DNA of 64,000 bases from Arthrobacter frigidicola (GTDB taxonomy: Bacteria; Actinomycetota; Actinomycetes; Actinomycetales; Micrococcaceae): assembly GCA_003602285.1 (NCBI GenBank), contig QZVU01000008.1:1-64000 (forward strand), written 5' to 3'. Every line of letters starts with the position of its first letter. Position 1 is the stretch's first letter. Below the pieces are notes generated by a model. It was given only the letters and a program-made list of their open reading frames with translations. It made no database searches and was not told the origin of the DNA. Shown piece by piece: positions 43,029 to 52,423 of this stretch. The position numbers and the translations under genes were made by a program.

Positions 43029-44438
43029 ATGCTGATCGAACGGATTTATGATGAAGACCTCGCCCAGGCCAGCTACCTCATCGGCTGCCAGGCCAACGGC
43101 ACAGCCGTCGTGGTCGACGGCCGACGCGACATCGCCGTCTACCAGGACCTCGCCGCAAAGAACAACATGAAGATCGTGGCCGTCACCGAGACCCACATCC
43201 ACGCGGACTACCTCTCGGGAACCCGCGAACTGGCCGCGGCGACAGGAGCCGAGGCCTACGTCTCCGGTGAGGGCGGACCGGACTGGCAGTACGCCTTCAA
43301 CGCGACCCGACTCTACGACGGCGACGCGATCACCGTCGGCAATATCAGCATCAAGGCCCTCCACACTCCGGGCCACACGCCCGAACACCTGTCCTTCCTG
43401 GTCACCGACGGCGCGTTCAGCGACCAGCCCGGCTACCTGCTCTCGGGAGACTTCGTCTTCTCCGGCGACCTCGGCCGCCCCGACCTCCTCGACGAGGCCG
43501 CAGGCGGCGTCGACACCCGCTTCGAAGGCGCGAAACAACTCTTCAAGAGCCTGCAGGAGAAGTTCCTGACCCTGCCCGACTACGTCCAGGTCCACCCCGC
43601 CCACGGCGCCGGCAGCGCCTGCGGCAAAGCCCTGGGCGCGATCCCGTCCACCACCATCGGCTACGAAAGGCTTTACTCCTGGTGGGGCCCCTACCTGGCG
43701 GCAAACGACGAGCAGGGCTTCATCGACGAACTCCTCGACGGCCAGCCCGACGCGCACGCCTACTTCGGCCGGATGAAGCGGGAGAACCGGGACGGCCCTG
43801 CCGTCATGGGCGACCGTGCACCCCTGGCCGAACTCGACCAGGACCGGGTCGCGGCCGGCCTCGCCGCGGACACGCTGACGTTCATCGACACCCGCTCCGC
43901 GGACGAGGTCCACGCCGGGACCGTGGAGAAGTCATTGAATATCCCCGCCGGCGCTGCGATCGCCACCTACGGGGCCTGGGTCGTGAACCCCGAAAAGGAC
44001 AAGAACCCGCTGGTCTTGCTCGCCTCCGGGCAGGACCAGGCGCAGGAGATCTGGGATCACCTCGTCCGCGTCGGCATTGACGACGTCGCCGGCTACGTCA
44101 CCAGCATCGACGGGCTGCCCACCACCACGCCCGCGCTGATCCAACCGCAAGACCTCGCAGAGGTGGACGCGGCAATGATCCTCGATGTGCGCAACCGCAC
44201 CGAGCACACCGCCGGACACGTCCCCGGAGCCCACCAGCTCAACGGCGGACGGGTGATGTGGCACCTCGACGAACTCCCCACCGACGGGACCATCGTCACC
44301 TACTGCCAAAGCGGACTCAGGAACTCCGTCGCCGCCAGCGCCCTCCGCCGGGCAGGCTATGACATCGTCGAACTCGACGGCAGCTACACCGCCTGGACCA
44401 CCTGGCAGCGCAGCCACGAGAACATAGCCACCGCCTGA
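43029..44438 (+). CDS. Persulfide dioxygenase-rhodanese fusion (CstB-like)
   Basis: The 469-residue protein has an N-terminal metallo-beta-lactamase domain of persulfide-dioxygenase type (THIHADYLSG, LHTPGHTPEH, GDFVFSGDLGRPDL, HPAHGAGSACG; about 1-245). Two rhodanese-like domains follow. The first (DTRSADEVHAGTVEKSLNIP) has VLLASGQD where the catalytic Cys loop should be and is inactive. The second (LDVRNRTEHTAGHVPGAHQL) has the active loop TYCQSGLRNS. This order matches CstB, which oxidises low-molecular-weight persulfides with a non-haem iron and yields thiosulfate. I chose ATG 43029, preceded by GAAGGA. It has its own operators upstream. Confidence 0.93.
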   Translation: MLIERIYDEDLAQASYLIGCQANGTAVVVDGRRDIAVYQDLAAKNNMKIVAVTETHIHADYLSGTRELAAATGAEAYVSGEGGPDWQYAFNATRLYDGDAITVGNISIKALHTPGHTPEHLSFLVTDGAFSDQPGYLLSGDFVFSGDLGRPDLLDEAAGGVDTRFEGAKQLFKSLQEKFLTLPDYVQVHPAHGAGSACGKALGAIPSTTIGYERLYSWWGPYLAANDEQGFIDELLDGQPDAHAYFGRMKRENRDGPAVMGDRAPLAELDQDRVAAGLAADTLTFIDTRSADEVHAGTVEKSLNIPAGAAIATYGAWVVNPEKDKNPLVLLASGQDQAQEIWDHLVRVGIDDVAGYVTSIDGLPTTTPALIQPQDLAEVDAAMILDVRNRTEHTAGHVPGAHQLNGGRVMWHLDELPTDGTIVTYCQSGLRNSVAASALRRAGYDIVELDGSYTAWTTWQRSHENIATA

Positions 44439-44594
44439 CCTGAACACCAGAGCCTGCGGGCTCAAAATGCCGACCGGCACAACGATCCCATCAGACCGGT
44501 GAGACGGCACATCATCGATGTTCCGTCGCACTGCTGGTGTCCCAACCTTGCTGACCTGGCTGAATCCCCCGTCGTGAATGAAACCGCTTGAAAT

Positions 44595-44611
44595 ATACCC
44601 CCATGGGGTAT
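44595..44611. promoter_or_regulatory. CstR-type operator 6, without an intact target gene
   Basis: ATACCCCCATGGGGTAT is a near-perfect copy of the operator, 157 bp after the dioxygenase-fusion stop. No intact gene starts near it. A 22-codon frame with a strong ribosome-binding site begins at 44850, and the next genes point the other way. Confidence 0.7.
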
Positions 44612-44849
44612 ACCTTTCGTGGAGCCTGAAAAGGCTGCCTCCCCTTCGGGACGCACACAGTAATGGTCCAGTCGCACAATCGTCATAGGCGAGCACCATG
44701 CAGGCTCCCTCGGTCCAGCACCGGCACCTGGCGATGCTAGATTCCCTCGAATTCCGTGGGCGCTATTTCTCGAAACGTCGCGCACTCCCGTGAAAGAGGT
44801 CCATATAACTGCTTGCATCACGGCCCACACGAACGCGTCAGGAGAACCC

Positions 44850-44918
44850 ATGAATGAAAATTCCCCGGACGGCCAAGTACTCATTGTCCGGGCTGACCTG
44901 TGTTGCTTGGCCGGGTAG
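44850..44918 (+). pseudogene. Short truncated reading frame (22 codons) with strong start signal
   Basis: ATG 44850 is preceded by CAGGAGAACCC, a strong ribosome-binding site. The frame stops after MNENSPDGQVLIVRADLCCL plus two residues. It could be the start of a lost gene once controlled by operator 6, or a leader peptide. No family is recognisable at this length. Confidence 0.35.
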
Positions 44919-45005
44919 AAGCCTCCGCTAGGTCATGGTCAGGAATGTTGACTGTGCTGGCGCAGGCGGTTGATCGTCAGTGATCCTACGCCAGCAATGG
45001 CGTCG

Positions 45006-46046
45006 TTATGAGGCGCTGGTGGCGTCCTGAACCTCGCCGACGAGTTCTTCGAGGATGTCTTCAAGGAACAGCATGCCGGTGGTGCTTCCTTTGGCGTCGA
45101 AGACCCGGGCGATGTGCGCGCCGGTGCGGCGCATCGTCGCCAAGGCGTCTTCGAGGTCGCTGTCCCGATAGGCGGACGCCAGCCGGCGAATCCTTTTGGT
45201 CGGCACCGGCGCGTTGAACGACTCCGGCGTGGAGAGGTCGGTGACGTCCTTGAGGTGTAGGTATCCGGTTGGTTCTTCGTCGCGGGTGAGGATATACCGG
45301 GAGTACCCGTGTTCGCTGACCGTGCGCTGGATCGTTGCAGGGCTGGCGGTCTCGGGAAGCTGCACGATGTCCCCGATGGGGACCTCGACGTCGGCGACGG
45401 TCTTGGACGTGAACTCGAAGGCGTTCGTCAGGGCGCCGCTGCCATCGGCGAGCATGCCCTCCTTTGTGGATTGCTCCACGATGGTGGCGACCTCGTCCAG
45501 GGTGAATGCGCTGGTTGCTTCATCCTTCGGCTCAACCTTGAACAGGCGCAGGATGCTGTTGGCGATGCCGTTCAGCGACCAAATGACCGGTCGAACGACC
45601 TTCGATACGAAGACCAGGGGCGGTGCCAGGATAAGTGCGGCCCGGGTGGGCACGGAGAAGGAGATGTTCTTCGGAACCATCTCGCCGAGGACCACGTGCA
45701 GGAAGGTGACCAGCAGCAGGGCGATGACGAACGCGATCACGCCGATGGCTTCGGGCGGAATGGGGGTCAGCGCCAGGGGGTATTCAAGCAGGTGATGGAT
45801 CGCCGGTTCGGAGACATTGAGGATGACCAGGGAGCAGACTGTGATGCCGAGCTGGCTGGTGGCGAGCATAAGCGTGGCGTGTTCCATCGCCCACAGGGTG
45901 CTCTTCGCGGCCTTGCTGCCCTCATCTGCCCGGGGTTCGATCTGGGAGCGGCGGGCGGAGATGACGGCAAATTCGGCGCCGACGAAGAACGCGTTGACGG
46001 CCAGGAGCACGACCAGCCAGATGATGCCGGGCAGGTACTCACTCAT
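45006..46046 (-). CDS. CNNM/HlyC-CorC-type membrane protein (DUF21 plus CBS pair)
   Basis: The 346-residue protein has an N-terminal DUF21 (CNNM) domain with three or four helices (NAFFVGAEFAVISARRSQIE, ATSQLGITVCSLVI, HVVLGEMVPKNISF) and a C-terminal CBS pair (about 205-335). It lacks the final CorC/HlyC domain that its neighbour has. CNNM proteins transport or regulate Mg2+ or Co2+; 'hemolysin' is an old name. It overlaps the 46039 gene by 8 bp, so the two are translationally coupled and probably form a heteromer. Confidence 0.9.
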   Translation of the reverse strand: MSEYLPGIIWLVVLLAVNAFFVGAEFAVISARRSQIEPRADEGSKAAKSTLWAMEHATLMLATSQLGITVCSLVILNVSEPAIHHLLEYPLALTPIPPEAIGVIAFVIALLLVTFLHVVLGEMVPKNISFSVPTRAALILAPPLVFVSKVVRPVIWSLNGIANSILRLFKVEPKDEATSAFTLDEVATIVEQSTKEGMLADGSGALTNAFEFTSKTVADVEVPIGDIVQLPETASPATIQRTVSEHGYSRYILTRDEEPTGYLHLKDVTDLSTPESFNAPVPTKRIRRLASAYRDSDLEDALATMRRTGAHIARVFDAKGSTTGMLFLEDILEELVGEVQDATSAS

Positions 46047-47427
46047 GGTTCAGGTCCTTCGTCAGCTCGTCAATGGTGTGGTCGTGGCGTCTCTGCGCGT
46101 TCTCCTGTGGGTAGTCGGCAGGATCTGTCGGTGTGAAGCGGATGCGTTCGACGTGGGATCCGATGACCCGCTCGACCCGCAGGACACCGTCGTCGAGTGA
46201 CACTTCGTCGCCGATCTCTGGGATCCGGTCGAGTACGTCGGTCATGTATCCGGCGATGGTGTCGTAGTCCTCACCTTCGGGTACGTGGATGCCGGTGCGC
46301 TCCTTGAGCTCATCGGGGCGCAGGGCCGCGTCGAAGGTGATGGATTTGCCGGTGCGGACGACGCCGACGCGGGTGCGGTCATGTTCGTCCTCGAGCTCAC
46401 CAACGATCTCCTCGATGAGGTCCTCAAGAGTGACAATCCCGGCGGTGCCGCCGTGTTCGTCGGTGACAATCGCGACCTGCAGCCCCTGGCCGCGCAGCAG
46501 ACCCAAAAGGGTATCCACGCTCATGGACTCGGGCACCCGCAAGGGGGCGACCATCAGCGTCTCGGCCGTGGTGATGCCGCGGGCGTCCAGAGGCACGGCG
46601 AAGGCCTGCTTGAGGTGGATGACGCCACGGATGTCGTCGTTATCCTCCCCGATGACAGGGAAGCGGGAGTACCCGGTCGCGACCGCGGTCTGAACCACCT
46701 CCGCTGCGGTGTCCGTGCTCCGGACGGAGGTCATGCGCACCCTGGGGGTCATGACGTCATCGGCGGTGTGATCGGAGAACAGCAGGGTGCGGTGCAGCAG
46801 CTCTGCGTGGTCCCGATCCAGGGATCCTTCCATGGCGGAACGGCGGACCAGTGAGCTGAGTTCCTCGGCGCTGCGCGCCCCGGAGAGTTCTTCCTTGGGC
46901 TCGATGCCGAAGGAGCGGATGATCCTGTTCGCCGTGTTGTTGAACAGCAGGATGACAGGCTTCAGGACGGTAGTAAACAGAGCCTGGAACGGGACGACGA
47001 ACTTCGCGGTCTGCCGGGGAAGGGCCAGGGCGAAGTTCTTAGGTACCAGCTCCCCGATGACCATCGAGAACACGGTGGCGATGAAGATGCCGACGACGGC
47101 GCCGATCCCGGGAACGATGCCCTCCGGCACGCCGGCGCCCAGCAAGGGCCGGCGGAGGAGCGAGCTAATGGCCGGCTCGAACGTGTACCCGGTGAGCAGG
47201 GTCGTCAGGGTGATGCCGAGCTGAGCGCTCGAGAGGTGCGTCGAGGTGATCTTCAACGCCTTGATGGTGGGCTTGAGGCCCTTTTCGCCACGTGCGTCAC
47301 GGGCTTCGAGATCGCCCCGGTCGAGGTTTACGAGCGCGAACTCGGAGGCTACGAACATTCCGGTGCCGACGGTGAGGACCAGGCCGACGCCGATCATGCT
47401 CAACTCGTACAAGGTGCCGCCCCCCAT
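46039..47427 (-). CDS. CNNM/HlyC-CorC-type membrane protein (DUF21, CBS pair, CorC domain)
   Basis: The 462-residue protein has the full layout: a DUF21 domain (VASEFALVNLDRGDLEARDA, LSSAQLGITLTTLLTGY, MVIGELVPKNFALALP), a CBS pair (about 215-345, VMTPRVRMTSVRSTDTAAEV, EHGGTAGIVTLEDLIEEIVG) and the CorC/HlyC C-terminal domain (about 360-440). It is likely involved in divalent cation homeostasis. Starting at ATG 47427 puts the first helix at residue 10; a later ATG is possible. It heads a two-gene operon with 45006. Confidence 0.92.
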   Translation of the reverse strand: MGGGTLYELSMIGVGLVLTVGTGMFVASEFALVNLDRGDLEARDARGEKGLKPTIKALKITSTHLSSAQLGITLTTLLTGYTFEPAISSLLRRPLLGAGVPEGIVPGIGAVVGIFIATVFSMVIGELVPKNFALALPRQTAKFVVPFQALFTTVLKPVILLFNNTANRIIRSFGIEPKEELSGARSAEELSSLVRRSAMEGSLDRDHAELLHRTLLFSDHTADDVMTPRVRMTSVRSTDTAAEVVQTAVATGYSRFPVIGEDNDDIRGVIHLKQAFAVPLDARGITTAETLMVAPLRVPESMSVDTLLGLLRGQGLQVAIVTDEHGGTAGIVTLEDLIEEIVGELEDEHDRTRVGVVRTGKSITFDAALRPDELKERTGIHVPEGEDYDTIAGYMTDVLDRIPEIGDEVSLDDGVLRVERVIGSHVERIRFTPTDPADYPQENAQRRHDHTIDELTKDLNHE

Positions 47428-47751
47428 CCTCGATCGGCCGACAAAGCGGCGTTCAGGCGGGTGAGGGGCATGGGTCTATGTGTTGGGGGGTCGTCCATAA
47501 TGCCATCCAGTCTAACAAACAACTGCGTGCTCCTTCGGGGGTGCAGGGGCCCCTGGCTTACGCCAACAGCACAATACTCTCGTAGATTCGGGGCGGAAGT
47601 TTCGCAGGATACGGCCGTTCGGCTTCCCCATCCCCGTCTCGGGAGTGAGGGTGCCTGCTTGTACCGGGTTGGACTCCGTCCTTCTCTCGGGGAACGTGCA
47701 GGGAGGGCTATGGGCTGAGACGCCGATCGCGTGACCACTGAAGTCAACTGT

Positions 47752-47957
47752 ATGAAGAGCATCGCGGGACTCGATGACAAGATCGACAACGCCTCACAAA
47801 CACTCGGCGGTCCGAGCAAGGAAGCGGCAGGCCACGCCACCGGCGACGAGAGCCTGAAGGCGCTGGGGCCACGGCGACCTGGCCAACAGCTGACCTCAAG
47901 CAGGGGGGCGAAGAGATCGAGGCACCTTCAAGGAGTAAGGCTCTGTCCTGCGCCTAA
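47752..47957 (+). pseudogene. CsbD-family stress protein pseudogene
   Basis: The first half reads GLDDKIDNASQTLGGPSKEA and GHATGDESLKA, the standard CsbD-family N-terminus. The second half of the family (about GDLANSDLKQGGEEI) is found only in other frames after about 47865, so at least two frameshifts are needed. CsbD proteins are about 60-residue general stress proteins. The ATG at 47752 has no good ribosome-binding site. Confidence 0.7.
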
Positions 47958-47982
47958 GCTGGCGGCGGGATGATGAACGACG

Positions 47983-48018
47983 GGAAGGGAGCGCACCCAA
48001 ACCGCTGCTCTCCCTTCC
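47983..48018 (+). terminator. Hairpin GGAAGGGAG/CTCCCTTCC
   Basis: A perfect 9-bp stem with an 18-nt loop lies 26 bp after the end of the CsbD pseudogene. It fits the gene's former terminator. Confidence 0.5.
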
Positions 48019-48682
48019 TGCTCCCAACCTGATCCTCGAGTTACGGAGGACAGATTTGAACAGGACGGACAAGCGCGTTGGGTCCTGCGTCAGGGTTTCA
48101 GGTAAAGACACGGAGGAAGTGAATCGGTCGATACGGCCTTGTACCGGCATGGACCGCCTATGGAACACTCGTCACGCGAAACGAATAGAACGGTCATGCC
48201 CGCCGAGGAGGGCACCTTCGTAGCGCCACCAACTCAGGCCCTGGTGATCCAGCCGCCCACCACGTACGCGGCAATCGGCCGGCGCGGAGGCCGGCCCCCG
48301 CCTGCACACAACCACCTGAGTAACCGACAGGTGAGAGCTCACCTCGAGCTGGCGGGTGGCCCCCACATCCACCTAATTGCCGTGGTGATTTACAGCAAGA
48401 TTTGGCCCCCATGGGACTTATAGAACCAATCGTGGCAAGGGGACAGCGAATCGAGACTGGCAGTGTCCACCATGTCGGTCACCCACCTGTGGGCGGGTGG
48501 ACCCCCAACGGTGGAGCTCAATCCGTCCACCTATGGGTGAGCCTATGCTTTGTTCGAGAAGGCCATGGCGTCGAACTTGGGCCTCTTCCTACGCTCGCCC
48601 CCTGAGCTGAGTGCTTACCCTCCCAGACGCCGGTTCCATCTCGGCTCCACTCTCCGCCCTATCCACTGAAAGGCCACCGCTG
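48019..48682. other. Interval without a confident gene
   Basis: About 660 bp. A 95-codon plus-strand frame at 48139-48423 is Pro/His-rich with no ribosome-binding site. A bulged hairpin (GGTCACCCACC/GGGTGGACC) lies at 48477-48503. I see no supported gene. Confidence 0.4.
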
Positions 48683-50035
48683 ATGGATTCTTCCGTCTCT
48701 CCTCGAGCTGTTTCGCCCGACACGCAGGCGCTGGGCAGCTGGGCAGGACCGCTGGGGCGAGCCGCCCAGACAGCTGCCCAGGTGCTACTTCTGCTGACAC
48801 TTTTCACGGTGGTCATCTACGCCCTGATCCAGGTCCGCTTGGTAGTGATCCCGTTATTGCTCGCGTTAATCCTCGCGTCAGCGATCGGACCATTCGTGTC
48901 CTGGCTACGACGCAAGGGCTGGTCAAGTACGCTGGCCACAGGGCTGTCTTTCGTGGTGCTGCTCGCCCTCATAGGCGGGCTCCTCGCAGGCGTAGTGTTC
49001 GCTATCATTGGTCAGACCGACGCCCTTGTCAGCAGCGCGCTCCAGGGCGTGGATCAACTCATCGATCGTGTTCAGGACGGGCCCGTACCCGTCAATGACG
49101 CACAACTTCAAGCTGCCCGTGACGCCGTTGTGGACTTTGCTACCAGCAGTACCGCCGGCACGACGGCACTGGCCGGGCTGAGTGCGGCCACGAGCTTTCT
49201 CACCGGAATGCTCCTGATGGTGGTCATCCTGTTCTTCTTCCTCAAGGACGGGGAGAAGATTTGGGCATTCATCCTCAGGGCCTTCAGGAACACTCGGCTG
49301 GTCAAGGCCCGCAAGGTAGGAGAGCAGAGTGTCGCGGTCCTCGGCGGATACGTGCGCGGGACCGCGATCGTCGCAGCCGTCGACGCGTTCTTCATCGGTT
49401 TGGCCCTGGTCATCCTTGGGGTGCCACTGGCTCTCCCGTTGGCCGCAATCGTGTTCATAGGGGCGTTCATCCCACTGGTCGGCGCGACACTTGCCGGAGC
49501 TCTTGCGACGATCATCGCCCTGGTTACCAATGGCCACGTCACCGCACTGATTGTCCTGGGCGTCGTCATCCTCGTCAATCAACTCGAAGGCAATTTCCTG
49601 CAGCCCGTCGTCATGGGGCACACCCTCAGCGTCCACCCGCTGGTGATCCTTGTTGCCCTCACCGCGGGCACAGTCCTCGCGGGCATCATCGGCGCGATCC
49701 TCTCCGTCCCTCTCACAGCTGTTGCTTGGGCCGGGGTCAAAGCATGGAACGCGGAACGAGATGAAGACATCACCGACCAACAAGTGATCCAAGCCGAGAC
49801 ATACACCCTCATGGATGAAAAAGGTCACGGGCCCAGCAACACCCCCAACGTGCCCGACACGACACACGCCACGGGCAGCACGGACGATCCGCTGGCTTCA
49901 GGGCCGTACGAAAGGGAGCATCACGAGGTGCTCGCCCACCCCTCCAAACTACAAGACAGAACGCCTGTCGCCTCGCGGCAGGAAGCATTACAGGACGCAG
50001 AACCCCACACTGGAACCACTACCGATCAAGACTGA
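48683..50035 (+). CDS. AI-2E-family transporter (TqsA/PerM-like)
   Basis: The 450-residue protein has about eight membrane helices in the AI-2E/PerM arrangement: VRLVVIPLLLALILASAIGP near the start, the family's long amphipathic region, MVVILFFFLKDGEKIWAFIL and the terminal IPLVGATLAGALATIIALVT and VHPLVILVALTAGTVLAG. A hydrophilic C-terminal tail of about 90 residues (Thr/His/Asp-rich) is unusual. The family covers autoinducer-2 export and Na+/Li+-H+ antiport, so the substrate is open. I chose ATG 48683, preceded by GAAAGG; an in-frame GTG at 48611 is less likely. Confidence 0.88.
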   Translation: MDSSVSPRAVSPDTQALGSWAGPLGRAAQTAAQVLLLLTLFTVVIYALIQVRLVVIPLLLALILASAIGPFVSWLRRKGWSSTLATGLSFVVLLALIGGLLAGVVFAIIGQTDALVSSALQGVDQLIDRVQDGPVPVNDAQLQAARDAVVDFATSSTAGTTALAGLSAATSFLTGMLLMVVILFFFLKDGEKIWAFILRAFRNTRLVKARKVGEQSVAVLGGYVRGTAIVAAVDAFFIGLALVILGVPLALPLAAIVFIGAFIPLVGATLAGALATIIALVTNGHVTALIVLGVVILVNQLEGNFLQPVVMGHTLSVHPLVILVALTAGTVLAGIIGAILSVPLTAVAWAGVKAWNAERDEDITDQQVIQAETYTLMDEKGHGPSNTPNVPDTTHATGSTDDPLASGPYEREHHEVLAHPSKLQDRTPVASRQEALQDAEPHTGTTTDQD

Positions 50036-50223
50036 GTAAGACGATGCTTGCTCCGGATCAGTTGACACGAAAACGCTGCAATATTCCACGCGACGCAGGA
50101 CCTCCGGGGTGGCTGTCCATGAATTATGTTCGAGAGTGGGTGTTACAGCACTCCACCAAAACGGTGGTGGGTGAGTGATTACGGGTGCCGCAGAGAGAAG
50201 GATGACGAGGAGGAGAAACTGAG

Positions 50224-51555
50224 GTGAGCCGTATGAATGGGCAGTCTGTTCGAGAGTCCCTTCGGGCACAGTTGTGGCCGATTCCTTTGGCTGCTGTTGT
50301 CGTGGCACTCCTCCTGGGTCAGGTTCTTCCCTTTTTGGACGAGCAAGTTGATGACAGCATGCCAGCGGTGACGTCGGGTCTTCTCTTCGGTGGGGGGCCT
50401 GAGGCGGCGCGGTCGTTGCTGGAAACGATCGCGAGTTCAACGATCACGGTGACATCGCTGACGTTCTCCCTGACGGTCGTTACCCTTCAGCTGGCCAGCA
50501 GCCAGTTTTCCCCGCGTCTGCTTCGGACGTTCTCCCGGGATCGGTTCGTCCATAACACTCTCGCCTTGTTCCTAGCGACGTTCGTTTACGCTTTGACAGT
50601 GCTGAGGAGCATCCGGGTGGAGAGCAGCGCCGGTGCGAGCTTCGTCCCCGAGATCGCCGTCACGGCCGCCTTCATGCTGACCATTGCCACCGTCGTCGGG
50701 CTCGTCCTATTCCTAGCTCATTTGGCAACGCAGATCCGCGTGGAGACGATGCTGCGCGATGTGCACCGCGAGACTGAGGACACGCTGAAGCGGATATACC
50801 CCGAGCAGGGTTCCGAGGACAATGATGATGTGCTTCCCCGCAGTGGCGGAGTTTCGCTGAGGGCTCCGCGATCGGGGTTCCTCACCCGCGTCGACGAGGA
50901 AGCACTTATGGCCAGTGCTGCCCGGGAGGCGGTATTCGTGTGCGTCGACGTCGCGCCGGGAACCTCACTGGTAAAGGGAATCCCAATCGCGCGGGTATGG
51001 AGTACGAGCGAAGCTCCGCTTGATAAAGAACGGTGCGCAGAAGTAGCCGACGGGATGCTTGCGGCGTTCAGGACCGGGTTCGAGCGGACCTCGAGCCAGG
51101 ACCCGTCTTTTGGTTTGCAGCAGCTTCTCGATGTGACCGACAAGGCATTGTCTCCTGGGGTAAACGACCCCACCACAGCCGTCCACGCCATTAGTCACAT
51201 TTCCGCGATTCTCTGCTCCTTGACCAGTCGGTCCACGGGATCAAGAACGCTCACCGACGCTGAAGGAACCGCAAGAGTTCAGCTGACCCTCCCGAGCTTC
51301 AACGGGCTTCTTGACCTCGTCATGGATCAACTCATCACCTACGCGGTCACCGACCCGCGAACAGCAGGCCGGACCATCGAAATGTTGTCGGAAATCGCCA
51401 TCAGCGCCACCGACGCCGGCTCACTGACCCACCTTGCCGCCCCATTACACACGCATCTACGACGAGTTAGGACATCGATCAAAGCGTCCCCTCTGGATGC
51501 GGTGATCCAGCAAAACCTCACCGATAAGCTCACCGGCATCAAGCTGTGGGAATGA
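50224..51555 (+). CDS. DUF2254 predicted membrane protein
   Basis: The 443-residue protein has four membrane helices in its first 170 residues (LWPIPLAAVVVALLLGQVLP, SSTITVTSLTFSLTVVTLQL, VHNTLALFLATFVYALTVLR, TIATVVGLVLFLAHLATQIR) and a long soluble C-terminal domain (VDVAPGTSLVKGIPIARVWS, LLDVTDKALSPGVNDPTTAV). This is the DUF2254 pattern, and the length is normal. The family has no established function. GGAGGAGAAAC lies before GTG 50224. Confidence 0.9.
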   Translation: MSRMNGQSVRESLRAQLWPIPLAAVVVALLLGQVLPFLDEQVDDSMPAVTSGLLFGGGPEAARSLLETIASSTITVTSLTFSLTVVTLQLASSQFSPRLLRTFSRDRFVHNTLALFLATFVYALTVLRSIRVESSAGASFVPEIAVTAAFMLTIATVVGLVLFLAHLATQIRVETMLRDVHRETEDTLKRIYPEQGSEDNDDVLPRSGGVSLRAPRSGFLTRVDEEALMASAAREAVFVCVDVAPGTSLVKGIPIARVWSTSEAPLDKERCAEVADGMLAAFRTGFERTSSQDPSFGLQQLLDVTDKALSPGVNDPTTAVHAISHISAILCSLTSRSTGSRTLTDAEGTARVQLTLPSFNGLLDLVMDQLITYAVTDPRTAGRTIEMLSEIAISATDAGSLTHLAAPLHTHLRRVRTSIKASPLDAVIQQNLTDKLTGIKLWE

Positions 51556-51633
51556 CTTACGGTAATGAGTTGCCTGCCCTGACGGTGAAACATCTCGCAG
51601 GGCGCCCCACTCGGTTTCCGACAGGCTTCGCGC

Positions 51634-52350
51634 CTATCGGTGTTCAGGAGGCGTCGGCGCGCTGGGTAGGCTCGGTGGATGTGAGGACCCGTCGGCTCCG
51701 CGGAGGAAGAAGGCCCCGAGGGATCCGGCGAGAGTGGCGAAAACCGCCACCGAGTAGATAGCGAGGATCACCTGGAGGATGCGGGCGAACGGTGTCGTCG
51801 GGGTGAGGCCGCTGCCGGTGATTGTGGCCATCGCGGATTCGAACAGGGCATCTGAGTAGGACTCATGGGTGTCCGTCACGTACAGCAACTGGCTTGACGC
51901 GAGGATGACTACTGCGGTCACGGCTGCCAGCCACCCGATACGACTCGAAAGAAGCCGCCCGGCGGACCGCGAGCCGCGCACGCCCGCGGACACGATGCCA
52001 CCGAAGCGTGCAAAACGGGCTAAGCGAACCAGACGAATCGCCTGCAGCGCCCGGAAGAAACGCAGGAACGGCACCAGAAGGAAGATGACCTGCCACCAGT
52101 TCTTCTTCCAGAAGGTCCCACTGAACCCGGCGATGTAAGCCCGGAGCAGAAATTCCGCGACGAACACTGCCCAAAACACCCAACCCACCACGGTGAAGAA
52201 CAGGATCATCCCGGCGTCGGCGGCCAGGATCTGCCCGAGTATCACGAACAGAAAAAGGACACCCAAAACACCCATGGGCTTATCCAAACGGGCTGCCACG
52301 GCCTCAGCGCGACGCAGACCCGTGTCCTGCACCATCACCGGTTCGTTCAT
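51634..52350 (-). CDS. Voltage-gated-channel-like membrane protein with altered selectivity filter
   Basis: The 238-residue protein is built like a small six-helix cation channel. It has an S4-like segment with regularly spaced Arg (RFFRALQAIRLVRLARFARF, about residues 95-115), an S5-pore-S6 unit and short cytoplasmic ends. The pore loop reads SAMATITGSGLTPTTPFARI; the usual K+ filter TVGYG is replaced by TITGSGL. GAGGGAGCC precedes ATG 52350. Either it conducts with different selectivity, or the domain has another role. It lies alone, pointing to the DUF2254 gene end. Confidence 0.82.
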   Translation of the reverse strand: MNEPVMVQDTGLRRAEAVAARLDKPMGVLGVLFLFVILGQILAADAGMILFFTVVGWVFWAVFVAEFLLRAYIAGFSGTFWKKNWWQVIFLLVPFLRFFRALQAIRLVRLARFARFGGIVSAGVRGSRSAGRLLSSRIGWLAAVTAVVILASSQLLYVTDTHESYSDALFESAMATITGSGLTPTTPFARILQVILAIYSVAVFATLAGSLGAFFLRGADGSSHPPSLPSAPTPPEHR

Positions 52351-52423
52351 CGGCTCCCTCGGTCCTCGTCCATCAGTAGTGGTACATCAATGGTTGTCCA
52401 TCGATATAGCTCGATCGATCCGC

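Noticed and set aside
48139-48423. 95-codon plus-strand frame before the AI-2E-family gene
   Set aside because: It is Pro/His/Arg-rich, with no ribosome-binding site and no domain.
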